A stretch of 64,000 bases of DNA from Roseovarius sp. A-2 (GTDB lineage: Bacteria > Pseudomonadota > Alphaproteobacteria > Rhodobacterales > Rhodobacteraceae). A program made the translations under genes and the position numbers. The notes beneath the pieces were generated by a model, which made no database searches, was not told the origin of the DNA, and saw only the letters and a program-made list of their open reading frames with translations. This document shows, piece by piece, positions 8,368 to 17,282 of the stretch; positions within the stretch are counted from its first letter, which is position 1; every line of letters begins with the position of its first letter. The stretch spans positions 62,001-126,000 of the forward strand of contig NZ_BDIY01000003.1 in assembly GCF_002072155.1 (NCBI RefSeq). Reading direction: 5' to 3'.

Positions 8368-9007
8368 CTACGTCTCGGCGGGCAGCACCGGGTAGATCAC
8401 TTTGGGCATCCTGCCGATGAGCGCCCCGAGAAGGGCGGCGATCTGATCGGTCTCCTGATCGTTGATCCTGGTGCCGAGCTGTGAGGTGCCCATGATCTGC
8501 ACCGCGACCTTGAGATCCCGGACCTTGCCGGAGTGGAAACGGGGCGCAGTCTGGTCGATGTTGCGCAGCGGTGCGGCGCGGAACACGTAGGAATTATCCG
8601 CCGTCTCGGTCACTGTAACACGGCCCCGATCATCGGGCGGCAGCACATCGGCCCCTGGTTTCTTGATCAGGCCGATGGGATCGTAGTCATTGCCTCCGAG
8701 GTTGACGCTGTTGTGGCAAGCCGAACCGCCCTTGTCCATGAACAGTTCCAGCCCGACCGCCTGCTCGTCCGAGAGTGCGCCATCGTCACAGTTGAGCCAT
8801 GCGGCGCAGGGGTTGTCAACGTAGCCTCGAGCGCCTTGGAGAGTTGCGAGGGCTTTTTTGCCGGGCATGGCCGATCGAGGTCTGCATGTTGTCGTCGCCA
8901 TCGGTGGCGAGGTTGCGGCACGAGTTGCAGGAGAACACGCCCGAGGCCGACATCCACAGATCAAAGCACAGCGCCTTGCCGAGAATGAAGGTTTGGGGAA
9001 GTGTCAC
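8368..9007 (-). pseudogene. Decayed di-haem cytochrome c peroxidase (MauG/CcpA family)
   Basis: Pieces of a periplasmic di-haem peroxidase lie in three reading frames. The N-terminal part (8816-9007) reads LGKALCFDLWMSASG then CNSCRNLATDG, where the first haem site should be CxxCH but ends in Arg. The scrap LSKALEATLTTP lies in a second frame. The C-terminal part (to 8368) carries DDGALSDEQAVGLELF and GSACHN, where the first Cys of the second haem site is Gly. Most of the middle and the signal peptide are missing. Both haem sites are broken, so it cannot be functional. Confidence 0.85.
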
Positions 9008-9297
9008 GGAGTTACTCTTAGACTCCGTGGGTTCGCGCGTTTGAAATCAGTCTAAACGATCTCAAGGGAGGCATGCCTGGTCTGGCTCAGTGCCCGCCTG
9101 CGAACGAGATCCATCGCCGACGATCTTGCGGTAACTGCGGCTGCCGTTCCAATCCGGCGGGTTCTCGCGTCATTTTTGTCTCATTTCTCGGAACAAACAG
9201 GTTATGCCTTGAAGTTTTTGCCTCAGCAGGTCTAAAGCGCCCCCAGACCCGTTGCTCCGCAACATCATTGAAATCCGCAAATTACCCGAGGCTCACG

Positions 9298-11010
9298 ATG
9301 CAACTACCCAACCTTGCCCCTGTTCCCGAACTCTATGTCTCTTATGAGAGCGCGCAGAAACTCAAGGTCGAGGCTGCTGACCTGACCAGCTGGGATCTGA
9401 GCCTGCGGCAGATCTGCGATCTGGAACTGTTGATGAACGGCGGTTTCAACCCACTCAAAGGGTTCATGAGCGAAGCGAATTATGACAGCGTCGTTGAGAA
9501 AATGCGGCTCACGGATGGCACGCTCTGGCCGATGCCGATCACGTTGGACGTCAGCGAGTCATTTGCCGATAGCATCGAGATCGGGCAGGATATTGCGCTG
9601 CGCGATCAGGAGGGCGTGATCCTCGGAACGATGACAGTGACCGACCGCTGGACACCCGACAAGGCGCGTGAGGCGGCACATGTGTTCGGGGCCGATGACA
9701 GCGCGCATCCGGCGGTGAACTATCTGCATAACACGGCCGGCAAGGTCTATCTCGGCGGGCCGGTAACCGGTATCCAGCAGCCGGTGCATTACGATTTCCG
9801 CGGCCGTCGCGACACGCCTAACGAATTGCGCGCGCTCTTTCGCAAGCTGGGTTGGCGCCGTGTGGTGGCTTTTCAGACCCGCAACCCGCTGCACCGCGCG
9901 CATCAGGAACTGACCTTCCGCGCCGCCAAGGAGGCGCAGGCCAACCTGCTGATCCATCCCGTCGTCGGCATGACCAAACCGGGCGATGTCGATCACTTTA
10001 CGCGCGTGCGCTGCTATGAGGCGGTACTCGACAAGTACCCGGCTTCGACCACGACGATGAGCCTGCTCAATCTGGCGATGCGCATGGCCGGCCCGCGCGA
10101 GGCCGTTTGGCATGGCCTGATCCGCAAGAACCACGGCTGTACCCATTTCATCGTTGGACGAGACCACGCGGGCCCCGGCAAGAACTCGGCCGGAGAGGAT
10201 TTCTACGGGCCCTACGATGCGCAGGATCTCTTCCGTAAGCATCAGGAGGAAATCGGCATCGAGATGGTCGATTTCAAACACATGGTCTACGTGCAGGAGC
10301 GTGCCCAGTACGAGGCCATTGACGAGATTGAGGACAAGGATGACGTGACCATCCTCAACATCTCGGGCACCGAACTCCGCCGCCGCCTTCAGGAAGGGCT
10401 GGAAATCCCCGACTGGTTCTCCTTCCCCGAGGTGGTGACCGAGTTGCGCCGCACCCGTCCGCCGCGCAGCGAGCAGGGCTTTACCGTGTTCTTCACCGGC
10501 TTCTCGGGGTCGGGGAAGTCGACCATTGCCAACGCGCTCATGGTCAAATTGATGGAGATGGGCGGTCGTCCGGTGACGCTGCTCGACGGCGATATCGTGC
10601 GCAAGAACCTCAGCTCCGAGCTCGGCTTTTCCAAGGAGCACCGCGATCTCAACATCCGCCGCATTGGCTATGTGGCGAGCGAGATCACCAAGAATGGCGG
10701 CATCGCCATTTGCGCGCCGATCGCCCCCTACTCCACCACGCGCCGTGCCGTGCGCGAGGAGGTCGAGCAGTTCGGTGCCTTCATCGAGGTTCACGTGGCC
10801 ACCACGCTCGAGGAATGTGAGCGCCGGGACCGCAAGGGGCTCTACAAACTGGCACGCGAAGGCAAGATCAAGGAATTCACCGGGATTTCCGACCCTTACG
10901 ATGTGCCCGAAAACCCGGAACTGCGGGTCGAGACCGAGAATGTCGATGTCGACAACTGCGCGCATCAGGTCATTCTGAAGCTCGAGTCGATGGGCCTGAT
11001 CGCGGGTTGA
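9298..11010 (+). CDS. cysC: Bifunctional sulfate adenylyltransferase / adenylylsulfate kinase
   Basis: 570 residues from ATG 9298, with GAGG 7 bases upstream; the open frame extends to 9073 but nothing recognisable is there. The ATP sulfurylase domain holds QTRNPLHRAH at 193-202 and GRDHAGPG further on. A C-terminal APS kinase begins with the P-loop GFSGSGKST near 401-409 and includes LDGDIVRKNL and IAPYSTTRR. The enzyme turns sulfate and ATP into APS, then PAPS, for sulfate assimilation. The homomeric Sat-CysC fusion is one of the two known architectures; no cysDN is nearby. Confidence 0.95.
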   Translation: MQLPNLAPVPELYVSYESAQKLKVEAADLTSWDLSLRQICDLELLMNGGFNPLKGFMSEANYDSVVEKMRLTDGTLWPMPITLDVSESFADSIEIGQDIALRDQEGVILGTMTVTDRWTPDKAREAAHVFGADDSAHPAVNYLHNTAGKVYLGGPVTGIQQPVHYDFRGRRDTPNELRALFRKLGWRRVVAFQTRNPLHRAHQELTFRAAKEAQANLLIHPVVGMTKPGDVDHFTRVRCYEAVLDKYPASTTTMSLLNLAMRMAGPREAVWHGLIRKNHGCTHFIVGRDHAGPGKNSAGEDFYGPYDAQDLFRKHQEEIGIEMVDFKHMVYVQERAQYEAIDEIEDKDDVTILNISGTELRRRLQEGLEIPDWFSFPEVVTELRRTRPPRSEQGFTVFFTGFSGSGKSTIANALMVKLMEMGGRPVTLLDGDIVRKNLSSELGFSKEHRDLNIRRIGYVASEITKNGGIAICAPIAPYSTTRRAVREEVEQFGAFIEVHVATTLEECERRDRKGLYKLAREGKIKEFTGISDPYDVPENPELRVETENVDVDNCAHQVILKLESMGLIAG

Positions 11011-11037
11011 CACCGCGCCGCTGTCCTGAGCGAAAGC

Positions 11038-11066
11038 AGGGCCGCCCTTGATGGGGCGGCCCTTTT
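11038..11066 (+). terminator. Rho-independent terminator of the sulfurylase/kinase gene
   Basis: AGGGCCGCCC and GGGCGGCCCT form a perfect 10-bp stem with a 6-base loop, followed by a TTTT run, 28 bases after the stop codon. Confidence 0.85.
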
Positions 11067-11088
11067 CGGTTGAAACGCGACCATATAC

Positions 11089-11230
11089 ACGATTTTTCTT
11101 ACCTTGATCCCGCCGCGTTACGCGCGCCTTGGTCCGGTGCTTGAAAACCTTCTGGCGCAGCGGCCCGCGCCGAACCGGGTGATCCTCTGTCTGTCCGAGC
11201 GAGCCGCGCTTCGGCCTGTGGCCATCGCTC
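11089..11230 (+). pseudogene. N-terminal scrap of a glycosyltransferase-like protein
   Basis: Read on the plus strand this stretch encodes LIPPRYARLGPVLENLLAQ, then PNRVILCLSE. That matches the typical opening of a small glycosyltransferase-like family (TIPPRF..L...L.SLLAQ....D.I.L). The similarity stops within about 40 residues, where purK begins on the other strand. Recognition is by motif memory only; a chance frame cannot be excluded. Confidence 0.35.
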
Positions 11231-11240
11231 GACAGCGGTC

Positions 11241-12317
11241 TCAGCGTGACGAGGGCTTCACCCGGTTCACATGGCCCATCTTGCGGCCCGGCTTGACCTC
11301 GGCCTTGCCATAGAGGTGGATCGCTGCACCGGCCTCTTGTCTGATCTGCGGCAGGCGGTCCATGTCACCGCCGATGAGGTTCTCCATCACCACATCGGCA
11401 TAGCGCGATCCGTCTCCAAGCGGCCAGCCTGCCACCGCGCGGATATGCTGTTCGAACTGGTCGATGGCGCAGCCGGATTGCGTCCAGTGCCCCGAATTAT
11501 GCACGCGCGGCGCGATCTCGTTGACCACCAGCCCCTTCGGCGTGACGAACAGCTCAACCCCCATGACGCCCACATATTTCAGCGCGTTGAGTATTTTCGC
11601 GGCCAGTAGCACCGCATCGGTGCGTTGCGCCGCGGTAAGACGCGCGGGCACCGTGGTGGTGCGCAGGATGCCGGCCTCGTGCACGTTCTCGCCGGGATCG
11701 TAACAGGCCACGTCACCGGTAGCGTTGCGCGCGGCGATGACCGAGACTTCGTGGCTGAAGTCGACAAACCCCTCGTAGATCGCCTCGGCTCCGTTCATCC
11801 CGGCCAGCGCCTGCGCGGCGTCCTCGCGGGTCATTATCCGCGCCTGCCCCTTGCCGTCATAGCCCAAACGGCGGGTCTTGAGGATGGCGGGCGTGCCGAT
11901 CTCGGCCATGGCTTCGGCCAGATCTTCGGCATCATCGACAGCTGCAAAGGGCGCGGTTACCAGCCCCAACTCCGACAGGAACGCCTTTTCGGTGAGCCTG
12001 TCTTGGCTGGCCTTGAGGGCGCGGCGACCAGGGTGGACGGGTTTGATCCGCTCGAGCACATTAAGGGCTGATGCGGGGATGTTTTCGAATTCGTAGGTGA
12101 TGACATCGACGCTCTCGGCAAAGCGGCGCAGCGCGTCTTCGTCGGTATACTCGGCCTTGAAATGAAAGTTCGACACATGGCTCGCCGGACAGTCGCCGCC
12201 CGGCTCGAAGATGCAGGTCTTGAACCCAAGACGTGCTGCGGCGACCGACAGCATGCGGCCCAACTGGCCGCCGCCCAGAATACCTATGGTCGCACCGGGA
12301 GAGAGGGGGTCAGTCAT
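11241..12317 (-). CDS. purK: N5-carboxyaminoimidazole ribonucleotide synthase
   Basis: 358 residues from ATG 12317. The N-terminal nucleotide-binding motif is [12 protein letters not shown]. The ATP-grasp body follows, with [22 protein letters not shown] and [11 protein letters not shown]. It carboxylates AIR with ATP and bicarbonate to N5-CAIR in purine synthesis. The start overlaps the end of purE by 8 bases; the frame is open for another 28 codons upstream, but those lie inside purE. The purE-purK order is the standard operon. Confidence 0.95.
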   Translation of the reverse strand: MTDPLSPGATIGILGGGQLGRMLSVAAARLGFKTCIFEPGGDCPASHVSNFHFKAEYTDEDALRRFAESVDVITYEFENIPASALNVLERIKPVHPGRRALKASQDRLTEKAFLSELGLVTAPFAAVDDAEDLAEAMAEIGTPAILKTRRLGYDGKGQARIMTREDAAQALAGMNGAEAIYEGFVDFSHEVSVIAARNATGDVACYDPGENVHEAGILRTTTVPARLTAAQRTDAVLLAAKILNALKYVGVMGVELFVTPKGLVVNEIAPRVHNSGHWTQSGCAIDQFEQHIRAVAGWPLGDGSRYADVVMENLIGGDMDRLPQIRQEAGAAIHLYGKAEVKPGRKMGHVNRVKPSSR

Positions 12318-12798
12318 CGCTAGGCTCTTCTGGAATGGAGGCTGAAAGCGCGGCGCGCCAATCATCAAGGCGCTGCGCGAGGGCGGCATCGGAATTGGCA
12401 AGGATCGCCGCGGCCATCAGCCCGGCATTGGCGGCCCCCGCCGCGCCGATCGCCATGGTCGCCACTGGAAAGCCCTTTGGCATCTGCACGATGGAATAAA
12501 GGCTATCGACGCCTGCGAGCGCGCGGGTCTGCACCGGCACTCCGATCACCGGCACGCGGGTCTTGGACGCCATCATACCAGGCAGATGCGCCGCCCCGCC
12601 CGCACCCGCGATGATCACCTGCAAGCCGCGCTCAACGGCGGTTTTTCCGTAGTTCCACAGCCGGTCCGGCGTGCGATGCGCCGAGACGATGCGTGTCTCA
12701 TAGCTCACGCCCAATTCATCTAGGATAGCTGCGGCCTCGCGCATGGTTGGCCAGTCGGATTGACTGCCCATGATGATGCCGATTTTCACGCCTGTCAT
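12310..12798 (-). CDS. purE: N5-carboxyaminoimidazole ribonucleotide mutase
   Basis: 162 residues. ATG 12798 was chosen because GTGAGGCG precedes it; a GTG four codons earlier is possible. Class I PurE motifs are [23 protein letters not shown] and [11 protein letters not shown], the last two lining the active site. It converts N5-CAIR to CAIR. It is the first gene of purEK. Confidence 0.95.
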   Translation of the reverse strand: MTGVKIGIIMGSQSDWPTMREAAAILDELGVSYETRIVSAHRTPDRLWNYGKTAVERGLQVIIAGAGGAAHLPGMMASKTRVPVIGVPVQTRALAGVDSLYSIVQMPKGFPVATMAIGAAGAANAGLMAAAILANSDAALAQRLDDWRAALSASIPEEPSDD

Positions 12799-12844
12799 GT
12801 CACGCCTCACGTTTTGAAGCGCGCACTATACCCATCAAGGGGGG

Positions 12845-13069
12845 TTACGCAATGATGTCGGGATAGAGCCGGTCCTCGATCCGGGCGATCATGTCGCGCA
12901 GCCAGAGTTTTTTCTTCTTGAGCCGTTGCAGGGTCAGTTGATCGGCAGTGCCTTTCTCCTGGAGCGCGCGAATGGCTGCGTCGAGATCGCCATGCTCGCG
13001 GCGGAACTCTTCCAGTTCCACGCGCAGCACATCCTCTGATTTCATCGAAAGGTCGCTATAGGCGTTCAT
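12845..13069 (-). CDS. YdcH/DUF465-family small coiled-coil protein
   Basis: 74 residues from ATG 13069, with GGAGG 10 bases upstream. The sequence is a charged helical hairpin (EDVLRVELEEFRREHGDLDAAI, then LQRLKKKKLWLRDMIARIEDRLYPDIIA). The LKKKKLxLRD stretch is the hallmark of the DUF465 family. Function unknown. It lies 46 bases upstream of purE in the same direction. Confidence 0.8.
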   Translation of the reverse strand: MNAYSDLSMKSEDVLRVELEEFRREHGDLDAAIRALQEKGTADQLTLQRLKKKKLWLRDMIARIEDRLYPDIIA

Positions 13070-13231
13070 GGCAAGCGATTCCTCCAAGGGGACCCTGAAA
13101 TTACACGATAGTCAATCCGCACCCGTTCGCAAAGCCCTTGCGCGCATCGGGAGCAATGCCCATATTTCGGACGCAGGTTGCCGCAACGGGGCCTGCATAA
13201 TGGACGGTCGCTTAAGCTCAAGGACGTGTCG

Positions 13232-13645
13232 ATGACAAAGCTCACTCTGGGGTCGCACCCCTACATGCTGGGGTTCGAGCAACTCGAACGGATGCTGGAA
13301 CGCAGCGCCAAATCCGGCAACGAAGGTTATCCGCCCTTCAACATCGAACAGACTTCGCAGAATTCCTATCGCATCACGCTAGCGGTTGCCGGCTTTGCCG
13401 AGGATGATCTGGCGATCACCGTTGAGGACCGGCAACTGGTCATCCGAGGACGTCAAGGGGATGACGCCGAAGGCCGTATCTACCTGCATCGCGGCATCGC
13501 TGCGCGTCAGTTCCAGCGCTCGTTCGTGCTGGCCGATGGTGTCGAGGTGGGCGAGGCGATCATGGGAAACGGGCTTTTGCACGTGGACCTCACCCGTGCA
13601 CAGCCCGAGCCGGTCGTGCAGAAAATCAGGATCAACAAGGGGTAA
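13232..13645 (+). CDS. Hsp20 family small heat-shock protein
   Basis: 137 residues; the start at 13232 has AAGGA 8 bases ahead. The alpha-crystallin domain spans about residues 35-125, with YRITLAVAGFAEDDLAITVEDRQLVIRGR, and the IbpA-type segment RGIAARQFQRSFVLADGVEV. MGNGLLHVDL corresponds to the conserved GxL motif region. It holds unfolded proteins in the cytoplasm. Six bases separate it from the DUF1150 gene. Confidence 0.92.
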   Translation: MTKLTLGSHPYMLGFEQLERMLERSAKSGNEGYPPFNIEQTSQNSYRITLAVAGFAEDDLAITVEDRQLVIRGRQGDDAEGRIYLHRGIAARQFQRSFVLADGVEVGEAIMGNGLLHVDLTRAQPEPVVQKIRINKG

Positions 13646-13651
13646 GCCATC

Positions 13652-13879
13652 ATGGATACGAAGTATGATTTCGGAGATATCGAAGAGCGGGCCATCGTTT
13701 ATGTGCGGCCCGTCAATGTCGAGGATTTGCCCGAAGACATGCGTGAGCAGGTCGGCGATCTGACGACGCTCTATGCCGTACACAGCACCGAGGGCGAGCG
13801 CCTGGCGCTGGTCCGCGACCGCAAGCTGGCCTTTCTTCTGGCGCGCCAGAACAACATGGAGCCGGTCACCGTCCACTGA
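13652..13879 (+). CDS. DUF1150 family protein
   Basis: 75 residues, acidic (EERAIVYVRPVNVEDLPEDMREQ). The pattern YAVHSTEGERLALVRDRKLAFLLARQNNM is typical of DUF1150, a small alphaproteobacterial family usually encoded right after an IbpA-like Hsp20, as here. Function unknown; co-expression with the chaperone is inferred. Confidence 0.85.
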   Translation: MDTKYDFGDIEERAIVYVRPVNVEDLPEDMREQVGDLTTLYAVHSTEGERLALVRDRKLAFLLARQNNMEPVTVH

Positions 13880-13897
13880 TCGAAAGGGCCCCTTGGG

Positions 13898-13928
13898 GCG
13901 GTGACCTCCAGCGTGCGGGGGTCACCGC
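13898..13928. terminator. Shared terminator-like hairpin between converging genes
   Basis: GCGGTGACC and GGTCACCGC form a 9-bp stem with a 13-base spacer between DUF1150 and the AAA ATPase gene. The right arm overlaps the last bases of the ATPase gene. No strong T-run, so only moderately convincing. Confidence 0.4.
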
Positions 13929-15232
13929 ACGATGTCCTCCTCATGCACGAACATGTTTGCCCAGGCCCGATCCAAGAGATCCGGTGTCATCTGGTAGGGA
14001 ATGCCCTCGAATTCGCAAATCGCAATCATCTGGTCAATCAGAAAGACCGGCTGATAGTTTGCATATACGTTGTCGATGGTGGGATACTTTTCCTTGATCA
14101 GGTGGATCAGTGCGCCCTCGTCCAGTGGCACGCCCTTCTTTCGGGCGACCATGGCAAATATTTTCAGGAAATCCGCCTGGCACGGTCCGTCGATCTTGAT
14201 TTTGTAGAAAATCCGGCGCAGCGCCGCTTTGTCGAAGATCTTGTTGGGGTGGAAGTTGGTCGAGAAGATCACCAGCGTGTCGAACGGGACCTCGAATTTT
14301 TCACCCGATTGCAGGGCGAGAATGTCCTTAGATTCCTCCAGCGGCACGATCCAGCGGTTGACCAGCGATTGTGGCGGCTCGGCTTGACGGCCAAGGTCGT
14401 CGACGATGAAGATGCCCCCCGTCGACTTGAGCTGAAGCGGTGCCTGATAGGTGCGTGCGGTCGGGTTGTAGACCAGATCGAGCATTGACAGGGTTAGCTC
14501 GCCACCGGTGATCACCGTGGGCCGCTCGCAGCGCACATAACGCGTGTCAAAGGTGCGTTTTCGGCGGAGCGAGTTGGGATCGTCCACCTCGACCTCGGCC
14601 TTGGAATGCACGATCGGGTCGTAGACGGTGATGACCTGCCCGGCATACTCGATGGCCCGGGGAACATAGATCCTATCACCCATCGCGTCGCGAATACCGT
14701 TGGAAATCGAGGATTTTCCGTTGCCGGGCGGGCCGTACATTAGCACCGAACGCCCGGCGCTCACCGCCGGTCCGAGATGATCGAGCAGGTTGTCGGGCAG
14801 GATCAGGTGCCCCATGGCATTGGTTAGCTGTTCGCGGGTGATCTGGATATTGCGGATCGACTGCCGCGCGACCTGTTCACGGTATACGGCAAGCGGCACC
14901 GGCATTGCGCCGAAATATTCCGACTGACTGAGCGCATCCAGCGAGCGCGCCTTGCCCGCATCGGTCAGTTGATAGCCCATCTCGCCGCCGGAGGTCGCGT
15001 TGAGCGTGCCGGTCGCCTCGACCAGTCGCTGCGTGCGGGCGATGTCGATCAGTTCCTGCGTGACGGCGCGTGGCAGGCAGATCGTCTCTGCCAGATCGCT
15101 GACCATGTCGAGATTTTTGCGAAACATCGTCTTCAAGAGGATGTCGCGCATCATCACGACGGGAAGTTGCATATCTTCGATACGGGCCGGTGGCGGCGGA
15201 GGTTGCACACCTGTAGTGACTTGCATGTTCAT
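13922..15232 (-). CDS. AAA ATPase of the Flp pilus locus
   Basis: 436 residues. An N-terminal winged-helix-like stretch (about 25-105) follows a proline-rich start. The ATPase domain has a Walker A GPPGNGKSS at 167-175 and a Walker B IFIVDDLG, then RRIFYKIKIDGP with sensor-like arginines. It stands last in the direction of the pilus genes, 96 bases after the prepilin peptidase. Homologues are often found at Tad loci in Rhodobacterales, but I know of no defined role. It is not one of the TadA-type secretion ATPases. Confidence 0.75.
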   Translation of the reverse strand: MNMQVTTGVQPPPPPARIEDMQLPVVMMRDILLKTMFRKNLDMVSDLAETICLPRAVTQELIDIARTQRLVEATGTLNATSGGEMGYQLTDAGKARSLDALSQSEYFGAMPVPLAVYREQVARQSIRNIQITREQLTNAMGHLILPDNLLDHLGPAVSAGRSVLMYGPPGNGKSSISNGIRDAMGDRIYVPRAIEYAGQVITVYDPIVHSKAEVEVDDPNSLRRKRTFDTRYVRCERPTVITGGELTLSMLDLVYNPTARTYQAPLQLKSTGGIFIVDDLGRQAEPPQSLVNRWIVPLEESKDILALQSGEKFEVPFDTLVIFSTNFHPNKIFDKAALRRIFYKIKIDGPCQADFLKIFAMVARKKGVPLDEGALIHLIKEKYPTIDNVYANYQPVFLIDQMIAICEFEGIPYQMTPDLLDRAWANMFVHEEDIVR

Positions 15233-15252
15233 GGTATCTGCCTGTCCTGCGT

Positions 15253-15279
15253 GGTCATGGACTCTTTCGGACCATGACC
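15253..15279. promoter_or_regulatory. Inverted repeat upstream of the AAA ATPase gene
   Basis: GGTCATGG and CCATGACC, 8-bp arms separated by 11 bases, lie 21 bases before the ATPase start. It could be an operator or an mRNA hairpin; no further evidence. Confidence 0.35.
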
Positions 15280-15328
15280 GGAAATCGTGCAGAAATTAAG
15301 GTCAGCATCGGGCAGATCGGGGGCGCGT

Positions 15329-15829
15329 TCAGCTACCGTGGATCGCCCCAAGCCCGAGATAGAGCGCGAGTGTCGGCCCAAGCGCAAGTCCCATCGGGAA
15401 CTTCTTGGTCATCTGCCAGCTTGTCCAGTCCGGTGCCAGCCGCCGCAGCGGGCTGTGCATGGCGATCCGGTGGCTGGCGAATGCGGCGATCAGAACCGAT
15501 GCGAACAGCAGGCAGACCGTCGCCGCGTCGCCAAGGGCGACGAACGGCGCGGCAACCGCGATGAACTTGGCATCGCCTGCACCCATCAGCCCGATCGCAT
15601 TGGCCAGGATGCCCAGAACGAGAAAGATCGCGAGATGCGCAAAACGCCACGCATAGTCCCCGAAGGGCAGCACCAGAACGCCGACTACCACGAACACCGC
15701 CAAAAGCGCCATTACCGCCATGTTGGGGATTTTCATGCGCCGCAGGTCGCTCAGCGCGACCCATGCGCAGATCGGCACCGCGAAGGGCAGAAACCAAAGC
15801 GCGGCACGGGCGGTGATATCGAGCGTCAT
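15329..15829 (-). CDS. tadV: Prepilin peptidase (TadV/CpaA)
   Basis: 166 residues with several hydrophobic helices. The two catalytic aspartates of type IV prepilin peptidases are visible: SDLRRMKIPN near residue 27 and the GxGD motif as MGAGDAKF near residue 85. It cleaves the leader of the Flp pilin in the inner membrane. It lacks the N-terminal methylase domain, as usual for this class, and lies 5 bases after the larger TadD-like gene. Confidence 0.9.
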   Translation of the reverse strand: MTLDITARAALWFLPFAVPICAWVALSDLRRMKIPNMAVMALLAVFVVVGVLVLPFGDYAWRFAHLAIFLVLGILANAIGLMGAGDAKFIAVAAPFVALGDAATVCLLFASVLIAAFASHRIAMHSPLRRLAPDWTSWQMTKKFPMGLALGPTLALYLGLGAIHGS

Positions 15830-15834
15830 TGACC

Positions 15835-16689
15835 CTAGCCGGAATTGGTTTCAAGCGCCCGCAGGCTGCGGGTGGCATCTTCGAAATGTTGCGGATGCGT
15901 CTCTACCGCGTCGCGCATCAACCCTTTTGCGATCGCGGTATCGCCCTGTTTTACGGCCGACAAGCCAAGCGTATAGAGCAATTGCGCGCGCTCGACCTGT
16001 GTCACCGGCAGCACCGGCAGGGCGTAATTGCGTTGCGCCCCGCGTGCCAGAACGAGGTTGTTCTTGGCCGTGAATAGCGATGGGTCCTGTCGCACGGCCT
16101 CTGAAAAGAGCCGCTCTGCGCCTTCGAAATCGCCACGCGTGAGCTTGGAATATCCCCAGTTGTTCATCACGTTTGCGGGTTGTGTCGTCAAGCCGACGGC
16201 GGTCTCGTAGAAACTGTCCGACTTGCTCCAGTCTTCCTCGCTGTCGGCGATCATCGCTTCGAGCCTGTAGCGTTTGAAGGTCTCATGCGTGGGCGGGACA
16301 CTGTCGAGAACGGCTGCAGCGCGTTTCCACTCGTTGTTGCGGATCTGCGCATCGGCAAGGTTGACCCGGTCTTCGTCGGTGGCGTCCTCGTGTTCCGTGA
16401 TCTTGCTCCATGCCGCGACCGCCTCGGTGTTGCGCTTTGCACGCACGAGTGAGACCGCAAGACCGCGCATAAGGTCGATGCGCTCGGGCTGCTGGCTTGC
16501 GGCGCGCTGGAAGTAGGATACCGCCTCATCGGGATCCGCGGCACTGAGCATCACGTCGTTGAGATTGGTCTCGTCCACGACATTGATGTCCCGCAGGGCG
16601 CGATCGACATCATCGCCGGAAGATTGCCCGCATGCAGACAGCGTGACCACACCTGTCACGCACAGGGTCATAAGGAGGGGGTGGCGCAT
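15835..16689 (-). CDS. tadD: TadD-like TPR lipoprotein (larger copy)
   Basis: 284 residues. A lipoprotein signal ends in LSACG near residue 21. The mature part has several TPR-like repeats, for example AVSYFQRAASQQPERIDLMRGLAVSLVRAKRNTEAV and NVMNNWGYSKLTRGDFEGAERLF. It is presumed to act like the TadD pilotin in outer-membrane assembly of the secretin. It lies between the shorter TPR lipoprotein gene and the peptidase gene. Confidence 0.82.
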   Translation of the reverse strand: MRHPLLMTLCVTGVVTLSACGQSSGDDVDRALRDINVVDETNLNDVMLSAADPDEAVSYFQRAASQQPERIDLMRGLAVSLVRAKRNTEAVAAWSKITEHEDATDEDRVNLADAQIRNNEWKRAAAVLDSVPPTHETFKRYRLEAMIADSEEDWSKSDSFYETAVGLTTQPANVMNNWGYSKLTRGDFEGAERLFSEAVRQDPSLFTAKNNLVLARGAQRNYALPVLPVTQVERAQLLYTLGLSAVKQGDTAIAKGLMRDAVETHPQHFEDATRSLRALETNSG

Positions 16690-16718
16690 GTTTGCGTCCT
16701 TTTACTGCCTCGGCCTCA

Positions 16719-17270
16719 TCATGGTATCTTGCGGACCAGGTATTCGCTGCTACCCCGCCGTACCACTTTATAATCTTGCTCTGTCGAGCCATCATACGAT
16801 GGATTTCCGAATTTTGCGAGGGCCAAACGCAAATTGTCGCGGATCGCGTCGCTTTCACCACTATCGAGCGCATAGGCGCGGCGCAGAACCTGTTCTGCCT
16901 CGGCATAAGCGCCTTTCTCGACCAGAACGACGCCGAGATTGTTCCAGATCTCCGGCGTGGCGTCGTCGCTCTCGATTGCGCGCCGCAACAGGCGCTCCGC
17001 GGTGCCGAGCCGCCCGAGGGCCAGGTTGGCGCTGCCAAGACCGGCGAGCACGTCGGTCGTCATGCCATCAACCAATGCCGCCCGGCCATAGGCTTTTTGC
17101 GCGAGTTCGTATTCCCCAGCATCCATAAGCCGGTGCCCCACGAGCAACCCGTCAACCGGTTCGGCACCCGGCACGGGGCCGGGGGCATATGGCCCGTTGG
17201 CCGGCGGGGCGGCGAGACATCCCGCCAAAGCAAGCATCATCGTAACTAAAAGCGCCCCGCGTATGACCAT
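16719..17270 (-). CDS. tadD: TadD-like TPR lipoprotein (shorter copy)
   Basis: 183 residues. The signal ends in LALAGCLA, a lipobox at about residues 15-18. Three TPR units follow (LMDAGEYELAQKAYGRAALVDG, then LGTAERLLRRAIESD, then YAEAEQVLRRAYALD). It stands 12 bases after tadC. Two successive TadD-type lipoproteins are common in alphaproteobacterial Tad loci; division of labour is not known to me. Confidence 0.82.
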   Translation of the reverse strand: MVIRGALLVTMMLALAGCLAAPPANGPYAPGPVPGAEPVDGLLVGHRLMDAGEYELAQKAYGRAALVDGMTTDVLAGLGSANLALGRLGTAERLLRRAIESDDATPEIWNNLGVVLVEKGAYAEAEQVLRRAYALDSGESDAIRDNLRLALAKFGNPSYDGSTEQDYKVVRRGSSEYLVRKIP

Positions 17271-17282
17271 TTCACCCCGTTA

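Noticed and set aside
9005..9029. CACGGAG/CTCCGTG repeat beside the dead peroxidase as an IS end
   Set aside because: Seven-base arms with an 11-base spacer and no transposase or target duplication nearby.
9056..9297. Riboswitch before the sulfurylase/kinase gene
   Set aside because: The gap has a small GTTGC-TCC-GCAAC stem but no arrangement I could match to a SAM-type or other known riboswitch.
9559..11013. 484-codon minus-strand frame
   Set aside because: Exactly antisense to the sulfurylase/kinase gene; no motif is present.
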